Assembly (NCBI GenBank): GCA_027025255.1
Contig: JALVRC010000177.1
Coordinates: 609-8,870 of the forward strand
DNA length: 8,262 bases
Direction: 5' to 3'
DNA from: Caldifarciminota bacterium
GTDB lineage: Bacteria; Hydrothermota; Tepidihabitantia; B3-TA06; JALVRC01
The position numbers were made by a program, and so were the translations under genes. Under the pieces are notes generated by a model that saw only the letters and a program-made list of their open reading frames with translations, had not been told where the DNA came from and searched no databases. Below, piece after piece: positions 1 to 6,155 of the stretch; the first letter of the stretch is position 1; every line of letters begins with the position of its first letter.

Positions 1-1006
1 ATACAGGAAACGTTATCTTGATTTGATTGCTAATGAAGAAAGCTTTGAAATATTCAGGAAAAGAAGCCTAATTCTTAAACTTATAAGAAAATTCCTTGAT
101 GATAAAGGATTCTGGGAAGTTGAAACCCCTATTCTACAATCAATATATGGAGGAGCTGCCGCTCAACCCTTCAAAACCTATTATAATGTTCTTGAAAGAG
201 AATACTTCCTGCGAATTGCTGATGAGCTTTATCTAAAACGTCTAATTGTTGGAGGAATGGAAAAAGTTTATGAAATTGGTAAGGATTTCAGGAATGAAGG
301 ACTGGATAGATTTCACAATCCAGAATTTACACAGTTAGAGCTTTATGAAGCCTATTCTGATTACAACGATATGATGAAACTCATAGAAGATCTTATATAC
401 TATTTGACAATAAACTTGTATGGAAACAACCATCTAACATTTCAAGAAAAAGAAATAACAATAGCACCTCCTTTCAAAAGGCTTTCCTTTATAGATACAT
501 TAAGTCAAAAACTTGGTAAGGATATACTATCCCTTTCAAAAGAAACATTCATTGAAGTCTTAAAAGAAAAAGACATCTATCTTGAAAAAGATATAAACCT
601 TTCCAAAATTATGGACAAAGCTTTTAGTGAACTTATAGAACCAGAGCTTATTGAACCTACATTTGTAATCGATTATCCGCTTGTAATGTCTCCATTGGCA
701 AAAAAGCATAGAACAAAAGAAAATGTAGTTGAAAGATTTGAACTCTTCATTGGAGGAGTAGAATTTGCGAATGCTTACTCTGAATTAAACGACCCTGTAG
801 ATCAACTACAACGTCTTGAAGAACAAATCAAAAATAGGGAAGAATACGATACTATTGATAGAGACTTTATTGAAGCCTTAGAAACTGGCATGCCTCCTAC
901 AGGTGGGCTGGGCATAGGCATTGACCGATTAACAATGCTTCTTACAAATGCCTCTTCAATAAGAGACGTAATTTTGTTCCCTCAATTGAGAGAAAAAAAT
1001 GTTTGA
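1..1006 (+). CDS. lysS: Lysyl-tRNA synthetase, class II (5'-truncated by window edge)
   Basis: This enzyme charges tRNA(Lys) with lysine in the cytoplasm, using ATP. The reading frame is open from base 2 (YRKRYLDLIANEES...), a stretch typical of the middle of LysRS, so the TTG at 23 is an internal codon and not a start. About 334 codons are present. They cover the class II catalytic core: motif 1 (GFWEVETP), the LysRS hallmark GGAAAQPF, motif 2 (FRNEGLDRFHNPEFT), and motif 3 near the end (GGLGIGIDRLTMLL) followed by SIRDVILFPQLR. The N-terminal OB-fold anticodon-binding domain (about 150 residues in relatives) lies outside the window. The C-terminus ends a few residues after the FPQLR motif, as is normal for the family. 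The stop codon overlaps the start of the lolC/E-type gene by 8 nt, suggesting co-transcription. The family call is very secure. Confidence 0.96.
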   Translation, partial: YRKRYLDLIANEESFEIFRKRSLILKLIRKFLDDKGFWEVETPILQSIYGGAAAQPFKTYYNVLEREYFLRIADELYLKRLIVGGMEKVYEIGKDFRNEGLDRFHNPEFTQLELYEAYSDYNDMMKLIEDLIYYLTINLYGNNHLTFQEKEITIAPPFKRLSFIDTLSQKLGKDILSLSKETFIEVLKEKDIYLEKDINLSKIMDKAFSELIEPELIEPTFVIDYPLVMSPLAKKHRTKENVVERFELFIGGVEFANAYSELNDPVDQLQRLEEQIKNREEYDTIDRDFIEALETGMPPTGGLGIGIDRLTMLLTNASSIRDVILFPQLREKNV

Positions 1007-2216
1007 ATCATTTGTAGCAAGAAGGTATTTAAGAGAAAAAAAAGAAGGGTTCTATTCCTTCATCTCCAGTATTTCTATCTTAGGAGTATTTATTGGAGTT
1101 TTTTCTATAATTCTGGCTTTATCCATTCTTAACGGATTCCACAATGAATTAAAAAGAAAGATTATAGGTCTCGCCCCACATGTTATAATATCTCGTTATC
1201 ACAATATCCCTATGGATGCACAGGAAATAGATAGCATTATAAAAACAGCAAAGCATATACAAAACATTGAATCTTTTGCACCATTTATATACTATAAAAG
1301 CCTTGTACAGTCTGAAAGAGCCTCAGATGGTGCTATTATCAAAGGGATTAAAGAAAGTGATGCAATAATGCAAACTGAACTCTCAAACGACATTATTGCC
1401 GGAAAATTAACACTTAAAGGAGATTCCATTATAATAGGGATGAATCTTGCCTCTCATTTAGCGGTCGGGATAGGAGATATCATAAGAATAACTTCACCTG
1501 CAGGGGGAAAAATGACCCCATTAGGACGCCTTCCAGCAATCAGGAAGTTCATTGTTGCAGGGATATTTGATTCTGGCTTCTATGACTACAATGCTACTTT
1601 GATATACATGAATATAGAAACAGAAAAAAAATTATTAGGATGGACAAATAGATACTCAGGAGTAGAATTAAGACTTAAGGATGTCTATAATGCCAAAAAT
1701 ACTGCCAAAAAAGTTATAAGTTCTATTGGGGGTTATCCGTATAAAGCAATGGACTGGATAAGTATGAACAAAAATATTTTTTCTGCCTTAACCATGGAAA
1801 AAATTGTAGTATTTATTGTTATGGCCTTAATCATAATGGTTGCAGGCTTTAATATAGTTAGTATGCTTGTAATGACAGTTTCAAAGAAAACGCGAGAAAT
1901 AGGTATTATGAAAGCTATAGGGTTAACCTCTAAGGCAATAACAAGAATATTTGTACGTTTTGGTCTATACGTCGGGATTGTAGGAACATTTTCAGGAATA
2001 ATTCTTGCATTAATCATGATCTTCATTATAAACAAGACTAAATTAATCCAGCTTCCAGGCGATGTGTATTTTATTAAATATATTCCGGCAGAGCCACAAC
2101 TTTTTGACATACTATTCGTAGGAATAATTGCAATTGTTGTTGTGTTTTTATCGAGTCTTTATCCTGCCAGAAAGGCAAGTAAATTAGACCCTGTGGAGGC
2201 TATAAGATATGAATAA
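999..2216 (+). CDS. lolC: LolC/LolE-family lipoprotein-releasing permease
   Basis: This is the inner-membrane subunit of the LolCDE ABC transporter, which extracts outer-membrane lipoproteins from the inner membrane and passes them to LolA. At 405 aa it has the family length and layout: one N-terminal membrane helix (about residues 21-45), a large periplasmic domain (about 46-265), then three helices (about 268-292, 320-345, 368-388). Typical motifs are the N-terminal RRYLREKKEGF, a cytoplasmic coupling segment KKTREIGIMKAIG (296-308), and the C-terminal YPARKASKLDPVEAIRYE. TPLGRLPAIRKF (173-184) resembles the LolC hook that contacts LolA. Only one permease gene is present, so the complex is probably a homodimer or LolF-like, unless a second copy lies elsewhere. 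The ATG overlaps the lysS stop by 8 nt, and the gene overlaps lolD by 8 nt. A MacB-like or other FtsX-fold exporter is a less likely alternative. Confidence 0.92.
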   Translation: MFESFVARRYLREKKEGFYSFISSISILGVFIGVFSIILALSILNGFHNELKRKIIGLAPHVIISRYHNIPMDAQEIDSIIKTAKHIQNIESFAPFIYYKSLVQSERASDGAIIKGIKESDAIMQTELSNDIIAGKLTLKGDSIIIGMNLASHLAVGIGDIIRITSPAGGKMTPLGRLPAIRKFIVAGIFDSGFYDYNATLIYMNIETEKKLLGWTNRYSGVELRLKDVYNAKNTAKKVISSIGGYPYKAMDWISMNKNIFSALTMEKIVVFIVMALIIMVAGFNIVSMLVMTVSKKTREIGIMKAIGLTSKAITRIFVRFGLYVGIVGTFSGIILALIMIFIINKTKLIQLPGDVYFIKYIPAEPQLFDILFVGIIAIVVVFLSSLYPARKASKLDPVEAIRYE

Positions 2217-2901
2217 ACAAGAAAAAGAAGTTGTATTACGTACAGAAAACCTGACAAAGAAATTTAAAACCGAAAGAGAAGACCTGCTTATACTTGATAA
2301 CATTAATCTTAAAATACATAAGGGAGAAATTACAAGTATTTACGGCCCGTCCGGCTCAGGAAAATCTACTCTTCTGCATATATTGGGTGGACTTATGAAA
2401 CCCTCATCAGGCAAAGTGTTTATAAGAGAAAAAGACATTTATCTGTCAAATGATAAAGAACTCTCTAAAATTAGAAACACCTCTATAGGATTTGTCTTCC
2501 AGTTTCACCATCTTTTAAAAGAATTTAATGTTATTGAAAATGTTGCTTTCCCCTTATATATTAGAGGCATAAAAAAAGAAAAAGCAGAGGAGATGGCAAA
2601 AAAATATCTTGATCTTGTAGGATTAAATGAAAGACTCTCCCATAACGTTTTAAAGCTTTCAGGAGGCGAGAAACAACGAGTAGCAATTGCACGAGCTCTT
2701 ATTGGAGAACCTGACATAATTTTACTCGATGAACCAACAGGAAATTTAGATTTTGATAATGCTCAAAATGTTCTTGATATACTGTTCAGACTGAATGAAA
2801 CTGGCACTACTCTAACAATAGTAACCCATAACCAAGATATAGTTAAACGATGCGAAATTAGATATAGCCTTATTCACGGAACTCTTACAAATGAAGTGTA
2901 A
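2209..2901 (+). CDS. lolD: LolD-type ABC transporter ATP-binding protein
   Basis: This is the cytoplasmic ATPase that would drive lipoprotein release by the permease encoded directly upstream. It is 230 aa, the usual size for LolD. It contains a Walker A motif GPSGSGKST (46-54), a Q-loop in FVFQFHHLLKEFNVIENV (Q98), an ABC signature LSGGEKQRVAIARAL (150-164), a Walker B motif IILLDEPTGNLD (170-181) and an H-loop histidine in THN (H207). The Q-loop segment and PTGNLD are characteristic of the LolD/MacB/FtsE group, and the adjacent LolC/E-type permease makes LolD the best call. The ATG at 2209 sits 9 nt after a GGAGG (2195-2199) inside the permease gene and overlaps that gene's stop by 8 nt. 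The 3' end overlaps the mcsA-like gene by 11 nt. All catalytic motifs are intact. Confidence 0.94.
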   Translation: MNKQEKEVVLRTENLTKKFKTEREDLLILDNINLKIHKGEITSIYGPSGSGKSTLLHILGGLMKPSSGKVFIREKDIYLSNDKELSKIRNTSIGFVFQFHHLLKEFNVIENVAFPLYIRGIKKEKAEEMAKKYLDLVGLNERLSHNVLKLSGGEKQRVAIARALIGEPDIILLDEPTGNLDFDNAQNVLDILFRLNETGTTLTIVTHNQDIVKRCEIRYSLIHGTLTNEV

Positions 2902-3325
2902 TATATGCAATAAAGAAAAAAAGGTTTATTCAATAACACTTATCGAGAGTGATGGCAGTAAAAAGGAAATAAACATCTGTGCTGAATGTGCAGAAGAAGA
3001 AGGTATATTTATTAAACAAAACAAAAATCCCACGTATATAAAAAATATCGTTTGTCCAAAATGTGGTTATACACTAAAAAGATATATAAAAACAAATAAG
3101 GTCGGCTGTGAAGATTGCTATACTATTTTTAAAAGTATTATAATTGAAGATATTCTAAAGAAAAATCCAGATTATATTTACCCTGGCCCTGTTCCTCCCG
3201 ATACCAAAGGACTTGTAAAACAAATAAAGAAAAAACAACTTAAAAAGCTTCTTGATAAAGCTATTGAAAATGAAAATTATGAAGAAGCAGCACGTTTGAG
3301 GGACTTACTAAGCGATGATAAATAA
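2891..3325 (+). CDS. mcsA: McsA-like zinc-binding, UVR-motif protein
   Basis: In Bacillus, McsA is the zinc-binding activator and adaptor of the protein-arginine kinase McsB. This 144-aa protein has four CxxC pairs: C3/C6 and C30/C33 form an N-terminal zinc-finger-like unit, and C55/C58 and C73/C76 a second one. A PGPVPP linker follows, then a C-terminal UVR (UvrB/UvrC) motif at about 113-142 with the core YEEAARLRDLL. This order matches McsA, although the protein is shorter than the roughly 185 aa of the Bacillus protein. The next gene aligns with McsB, which supports the assignment. The gene overlaps lolD by 11 nt and the mcsB-like gene by 11 nt. Its own ribosome binding site is weak, so translational coupling to lolD is likely. 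Its function here is uncertain because the partner looks catalytically dead. Confidence 0.85.
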   Translation: MKCNICNKEKKVYSITLIESDGSKKEINICAECAEEEGIFIKQNKNPTYIKNIVCPKCGYTLKRYIKTNKVGCEDCYTIFKSIIIEDILKKNPDYIYPGPVPPDTKGLVKQIKKKQLKKLLDKAIENENYEEAARLRDLLSDDK

Positions 3326-4337
3326 TCCAGAACCTCCTTACTGGATACTAAATACTGATAACGAAATAAGCTTTCTTAACAAAATTATAATACGACGTAA
3401 TCTTAAAGGGTTTAAGTTCCCTATTACTATGAGTGAAGAGGGAAAAAAAGAAGTTATTATCTTTACAAAAGATGTAATTCTATCTACATATAAAAATGGA
3501 GTTTTTCTCTTGGGTGATGAGATTACTCCGCAGGTATATAACTACCTTATTGAACGACATTTAATACAGAAAGGTATCCCATTCTTTGAGAATAAAGCGA
3601 TTTTTATTAATGAAAAAGAAAACCTTAGTATCCTTATTAACCATGAAAACCATATTACACTAACATATCTTTACTCTGATCTTAACATTGAGAAAGCTAT
3701 GGATGAAATCACACTAATACACGACAATCTACACGTAAAAATGGGTTTTGCATTTCATAATAAATTTGGTTATCTTACAACATCAGTAAAAGATGTAGGT
3801 ACTGGTATTAAATTCATATTTACCCTTCAATTTATCGCTCTTACTATGACAAATGAAATAAAAAAATTAAAAAACTCTTTAGAAGAACTTGACTTTGGAA
3901 TAAAGGAATTAAAAGAGCAAAAGCAGGGATTAGAATTCACTTTTACCATATACAACACACTCTCTACCGGTATAGACTTAACCAAGCTTAAAGATTATGT
4001 TATAGAAAATATCAATGAGGTAGTAAAATACGAAAAAGAAATGCGAGAAAGACTAAGAGACAATAATATTTCTTTAAAAGACAAAGTCCTAAGAGCTTAT
4101 GGCATATTAAAAAATGCTATTATACTAACCTATGATGAAGCATTTAATTTACTATCCCTTTTAAAATTCGGACATATCTGGTTCAGAAACATAAAACTGG
4201 GAGAAATAAATGCTCTCTTAATGCTTATTTCTCCAGCTAATCTCAAGGCGTATTTAAAAAATAAAATAGATGAAGATATTAATGTATCAAGAGCCAAGGT
4301 TGTGAAAAAGTTTATTAATCATGTTTCAAGAATCTGA
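3315..4337 (+). CDS. McsB-like protein of the phosphagen-kinase fold, probable pseudokinase
   Basis: Over 340 aa this aligns from end to end with protein-arginine kinase McsB, as I recall the B. subtilis sequence. Shared features are FKFP after the first block (33-36), ERHLI (80-84), INHENHIT matching LNEEDHIR (108-115), FGYLTTS (151-157), DVGTG (160-164) and DKVLRAYGILKN (256-267). The residues McsB needs are mostly changed. The SSRIRLARN nucleotide-binding segment reads LNKIIIRRN (21-29). The NEEDH catalytic pair has become NHENH (H110, E111). The active-site cysteine (C167 in Bacillus) is S157. GLRAS reads GIKFI, with K166 for Arg. The RGIYGEGS loop is replaced by KELKEQKQ (197-204). The C-terminal RDIRRA phospho-arginine pocket reads INVSRA. 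The reading frame is intact and uses the same codons as its neighbours, so this is a conserved protein and not a decayed gene. A role as a structural or regulatory partner of the McsA-like protein is inference. Confidence 0.8.
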   Translation: MINNPEPPYWILNTDNEISFLNKIIIRRNLKGFKFPITMSEEGKKEVIIFTKDVILSTYKNGVFLLGDEITPQVYNYLIERHLIQKGIPFFENKAIFINEKENLSILINHENHITLTYLYSDLNIEKAMDEITLIHDNLHVKMGFAFHNKFGYLTTSVKDVGTGIKFIFTLQFIALTMTNEIKKLKNSLEELDFGIKELKEQKQGLEFTFTIYNTLSTGIDLTKLKDYVIENINEVVKYEKEMRERLRDNNISLKDKVLRAYGILKNAIILTYDEAFNLLSLLKFGHIWFRNIKLGEINALLMLISPANLKAYLKNKIDEDINVSRAKVVKKFINHVSRI

Positions 4338-5223
4338 ACTCATTTCATGGCTTAAAAATCTACAAAAAACAAATAACAAAAACATTGCCGGGATAGGAGA
4401 TGATTGCGCTATTATTAATAACAATTTGATAGTTTCTACTGACTCATTTGTGGAAAATACACATTTTAAAAGAGAATACTTCTCCTTTTTTGATATAGGA
4501 TGGAAAAGTACTGCAAGTGCTATCTCAGACATTGCAGCTATGAATGGAACATTGTTATACGTTCTTGTATCCATTGAAATACCTCCTGATATCCCTACTA
4601 AGGGCATAAAAAACCTTTTTTACGGTATAGAGGAAGCAAGCAGACAATTCAATGGAACAATTATCGGTGGAGATACAGTAAGGGACACCAGGCTTGGCGT
4701 AAACATTACTGTAATAGGAAGGGCAGAAAAGATTGTAAAAAGAACTGGAGCAAGACCAGGGGATACAGTCTATGTTACAGGTAGACTTGGAGGAAGTGCT
4801 ATTGGGTTTTTTGCTTTCAGGAACAATCTCAATTATCCAGATGCCAAAAAAAAACATCTCCATCCTCTTCCTAAAATCAATGCACTGAATATAACGCCTC
4901 ATGCAATGATTGACATCTCTGACGGACTTATAAGGGACGCATACAATCTTTCTGTGGCAAGTAAGGTAAAGATTATCCTCAATAAAGAACAAATCCCAAT
5001 ATGGCACGAACGCATAAGGAACGCCTTAGAATACGCATTATACGGAGGAGAGGATTATGAGCTTTTGTTTACGTATGATAAAGCTCTGACCGATAAGAAC
5101 ATATTTGCCATTGGATATGTGGAAAAAGGTAAAGGGGTTTTTCTCAAAACAGAAAACGCTTTAAAAAGAATTATAGATACGGGCTGGGACCAATTCAGCA
5201 ATAAAAGCCTTTATTCAATATAA
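4321..5223 (+). CDS. thiL: Thiamine-monophosphate kinase
   Basis: ThiL phosphorylates thiamine monophosphate to thiamine diphosphate with ATP, the last step of cofactor synthesis in the cytoplasm. The protein is 300 aa, slightly shorter than the usual 310-330. Family motifs appear in order: ESELISWL (4-11), GIGDDCA (24-30, metal-binding aspartates), STDSFVENTHF (39-49), the SDIAAMN segment (69-75), GGDT (116-119), ARPGDTVYVTGRLGG (144-158), a HPLP segment (181-184), MIDISDGL (196-203) and GGEDYELLFT (242-251). All the aspartates expected to bind Mg-ATP are visible. The ATG at 4321 lies inside the end of the mcsB-like gene (17-nt overlap) and gives the normal ThiL N-terminus. No other thiamine gene is in the window, so thiL seems to be carried in this operon on its own. 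An A9 run at 4846-4854 is a possible slippage site, but the frame is intact. Confidence 0.95.
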   Translation: MFQESELISWLKNLQKTNNKNIAGIGDDCAIINNNLIVSTDSFVENTHFKREYFSFFDIGWKSTASAISDIAAMNGTLLYVLVSIEIPPDIPTKGIKNLFYGIEEASRQFNGTIIGGDTVRDTRLGVNITVIGRAEKIVKRTGARPGDTVYVTGRLGGSAIGFFAFRNNLNYPDAKKKHLHPLPKINALNITPHAMIDISDGLIRDAYNLSVASKVKIILNKEQIPIWHERIRNALEYALYGGEDYELLFTYDKALTDKNIFAIGYVEKGKGVFLKTENALKRIIDTGWDQFSNKSLYSI

Positions 5224-5224
5224 C

Positions 5225-5230
5225 AGGAGG
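5225..5230 (+). promoter_or_regulatory. Strong Shine-Dalgarno (AGGAGG) that fixes the next start
   Basis: AGGAGG directly follows the thiL stop codon and lies 7 nt before the ATG at 5238, an ideal spacing. The in-frame GTG at 5232 is only 1 nt away and could not be used with this site. The start of the following gene is therefore set at 5238. This is the best ribosome binding site in the window, most of the other genes having weak sites or overlapping starts. Confidence 0.85.
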
Positions 5231-5237
5231 TGTGTTT

Positions 5238-6104
5238 ATGGAAAAACCAACAAACTCCATCATGGAGATTAAAAAGAAGCTTTCTTCTTTGCCTCAAGGA
5301 GCTTACTCTCCATCTAATAGGTATTGGTGTATAACCTGTAAGAAACTTTTTGTACTTGAAAAACCTGTTTGTCCATATATGGAAATGTGCATGAACACCC
5401 CCATACCTATTGAGATACTTGCACCAGAAAATATCCAGGCATTGGAGAAATTTGGCCTGTTCTATCCAAAAATTCCACAAAAAATAATGAGCCATATTAT
5501 AACCAACAACTATAAAACCCTGGGAAGAAAACTCTCAGAGATTTATATTGAATTTCTAAAACAATGGAACTTTGATTTAAACAAGGCCCCCCTGCAAACC
5601 ATAAAAAGTTTTATAATTCTTCTTTCAGGTTGTGAAACAGCACAAAGGATAAACAAAGATCAAATAACCTTCCTCCTTATGGATGTTGAAAAAATATGGA
5701 AGAAAGAAAAAATACATCTACTATTAACCAATGCATTATCATATCTTAAAGATATGCTGGGAATAGAGCAAGAAATAAATATTGACTATATAAATATTCT
5801 TAACAATAAAGAAATAGGCAAATATTTCTGTGCAAAATGTGGAATGTTCTTTGAATTTGGAATAAAAAGAGAAGAAGTAACATGTCCCCTGATGCCTCAA
5901 AAATGTATGTTTAATCCTCAACATATTGAAAAAGTGAACTATTCTTTTGACCTTCTTATAAAACAGTTTAACATCGCTCCACAGATATATAAAAAACTCA
6001 TAAAAAGTATTGCTAAAGAAATCAACATAGATAGCACAATACAAAACATCTTTAATGAATGGAAAATTAACAATGCAAAGGATGTAATAAAAACGTTTAT
6101 GTAA
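5238..6104 (+). CDS. Uncharacterised protein with duplicated four-cysteine (zinc-finger-like) modules
   Basis: I do not recognise this 288-aa protein. It has no signal peptide or membrane helix and looks cytoplasmic and largely helical. It contains two similar four-cysteine motifs. The first is YWCITC...VCPYMEMCMNTP, with C31, C34, C45 and C51. The second is YFCAKC...TCPLMPQKCMFNP, with C198, C201, C216 and C223. Both follow the pattern aromatic-C-x2-C-x(10-14)-C-P-x-M-x(2-3)-C-M-x2-P. About 16 residues after the last cysteine, each copy is followed by a similar helical stretch (ALEKFGLFYPKIPQKIMSHI at 68-87, LLIKQFNIAPQIYKKLIKSI at 239-258), so the two ends look like an internal duplication. 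The region between (about 90-190) is predicted helical without known motifs. The gene follows thiL by 14 nt and precedes the 6120 promoter, so it is probably the last gene of the upstream operon. Metal binding is inferred from the cysteines only. Confidence 0.8.
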   Translation: MEKPTNSIMEIKKKLSSLPQGAYSPSNRYWCITCKKLFVLEKPVCPYMEMCMNTPIPIEILAPENIQALEKFGLFYPKIPQKIMSHIITNNYKTLGRKLSEIYIEFLKQWNFDLNKAPLQTIKSFIILLSGCETAQRINKDQITFLLMDVEKIWKKEKIHLLLTNALSYLKDMLGIEQEINIDYINILNNKEIGKYFCAKCGMFFEFGIKREEVTCPLMPQKCMFNPQHIEKVNYSFDLLIKQFNIAPQIYKKLIKSIAKEINIDSTIQNIFNEWKINNAKDVIKTFM

Positions 6105-6119
6105 ATAAAAAAATGTTTC

Positions 6120-6147
6120 TTGACAACATTCAATTAATTGTTATAAT
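6120..6147 (+). promoter_or_regulatory. Sigma-70-type promoter, perfect -35 and -10 hexamers
   Basis: TTGACA at 6120-6125 and TATAAT at 6142-6147 are separated by a 16-bp spacer in the 51-nt gap between the zinc-motif gene and the glycosylase gene. It is the only consensus-quality promoter found in the window. It would start transcription near 6153-6155, directly at the ATG at 6156, and drive the ogg2-mbfA-perR group. No terminator hairpin lies upstream of it, so read-through from the first operon is also possible. Confidence 0.75.
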
Positions 6148-6150
6148 TAA
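6134..6150. promoter_or_regulatory. AT-rich dyad over the -10 element, possible Fur/PerR-family operator
   Basis: TTAATT (6134-6139) and AATTAA (6145-6150) form an inverted repeat with a 5-nt centre covering the whole -10 hexamer. Against the Bacillus Per box (TTATAATTATTATAA), the central 15 bases match at about 10 positions. A repressor bound here would block the promoter, and a PerR-type regulator is encoded in the same gene group. AT-rich dyads arise easily by chance in DNA of this composition, so this is only a candidate. Confidence 0.3.
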
Positions 6151-6155
6151 AGGAA

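Noticed and set aside
23..25. TTG at 23 as the start of lysS
   Set aside because: The frame continues upstream to the window edge with residues typical of LysRS (YRKRYLDL), so the TTG is an internal leucine codon.
404..440. TTGACA inside lysS as an internal promoter
   Set aside because: No acceptable -10 hexamer lies 15-19 bp downstream.
1733..2110. Minus-strand 125-codon open frame within the lolC/E gene
   Set aside because: It lies opposite the well-supported permease helices, shows no recognisable motifs, and its hydrophobicity follows from the antisense of membrane-segment codons.
2103..2130. TTGACA near the end of lolC as a promoter for lolD
   Set aside because: The best -10 candidate (TAATTG) is poor and badly spaced, and lolD is already coupled by overlap to lolC.
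4846..4854. A9 homopolymer in thiL as a phase-variation or frameshift site
   Set aside because: The frame is intact, and A runs are common in DNA of this composition. There is no sign of programmed slippage.
4555..5007. Minus-strand 150-codon, cysteine-rich open frame within thiL
   Set aside because: It is antisense to conserved ThiL motifs. Its odd Cys and Ser content is a by-product of the antisense frame, and no ribosome binding site or family signature was seen.
5232..5234. GTG at 5232 as the start of the Cys-motif gene
   Set aside because: It is only 1 nt after AGGAGG. The ATG at 5238 has the correct 7-nt spacing.
6105..6119. Terminator between the Cys-motif gene and the glycosylase gene
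   Set aside because: No GC-containing hairpin followed by a T run is present, only A-rich sequence leading into the -35 box.
5739..6133. Minus-strand open frames opposite the Cys-motif gene
   Set aside because: They are rich in Phe, Tyr and Ile, as expected from antisense AT-rich Lys/Asn codons, and they overlap a coding frame with a strong ribosome binding site.
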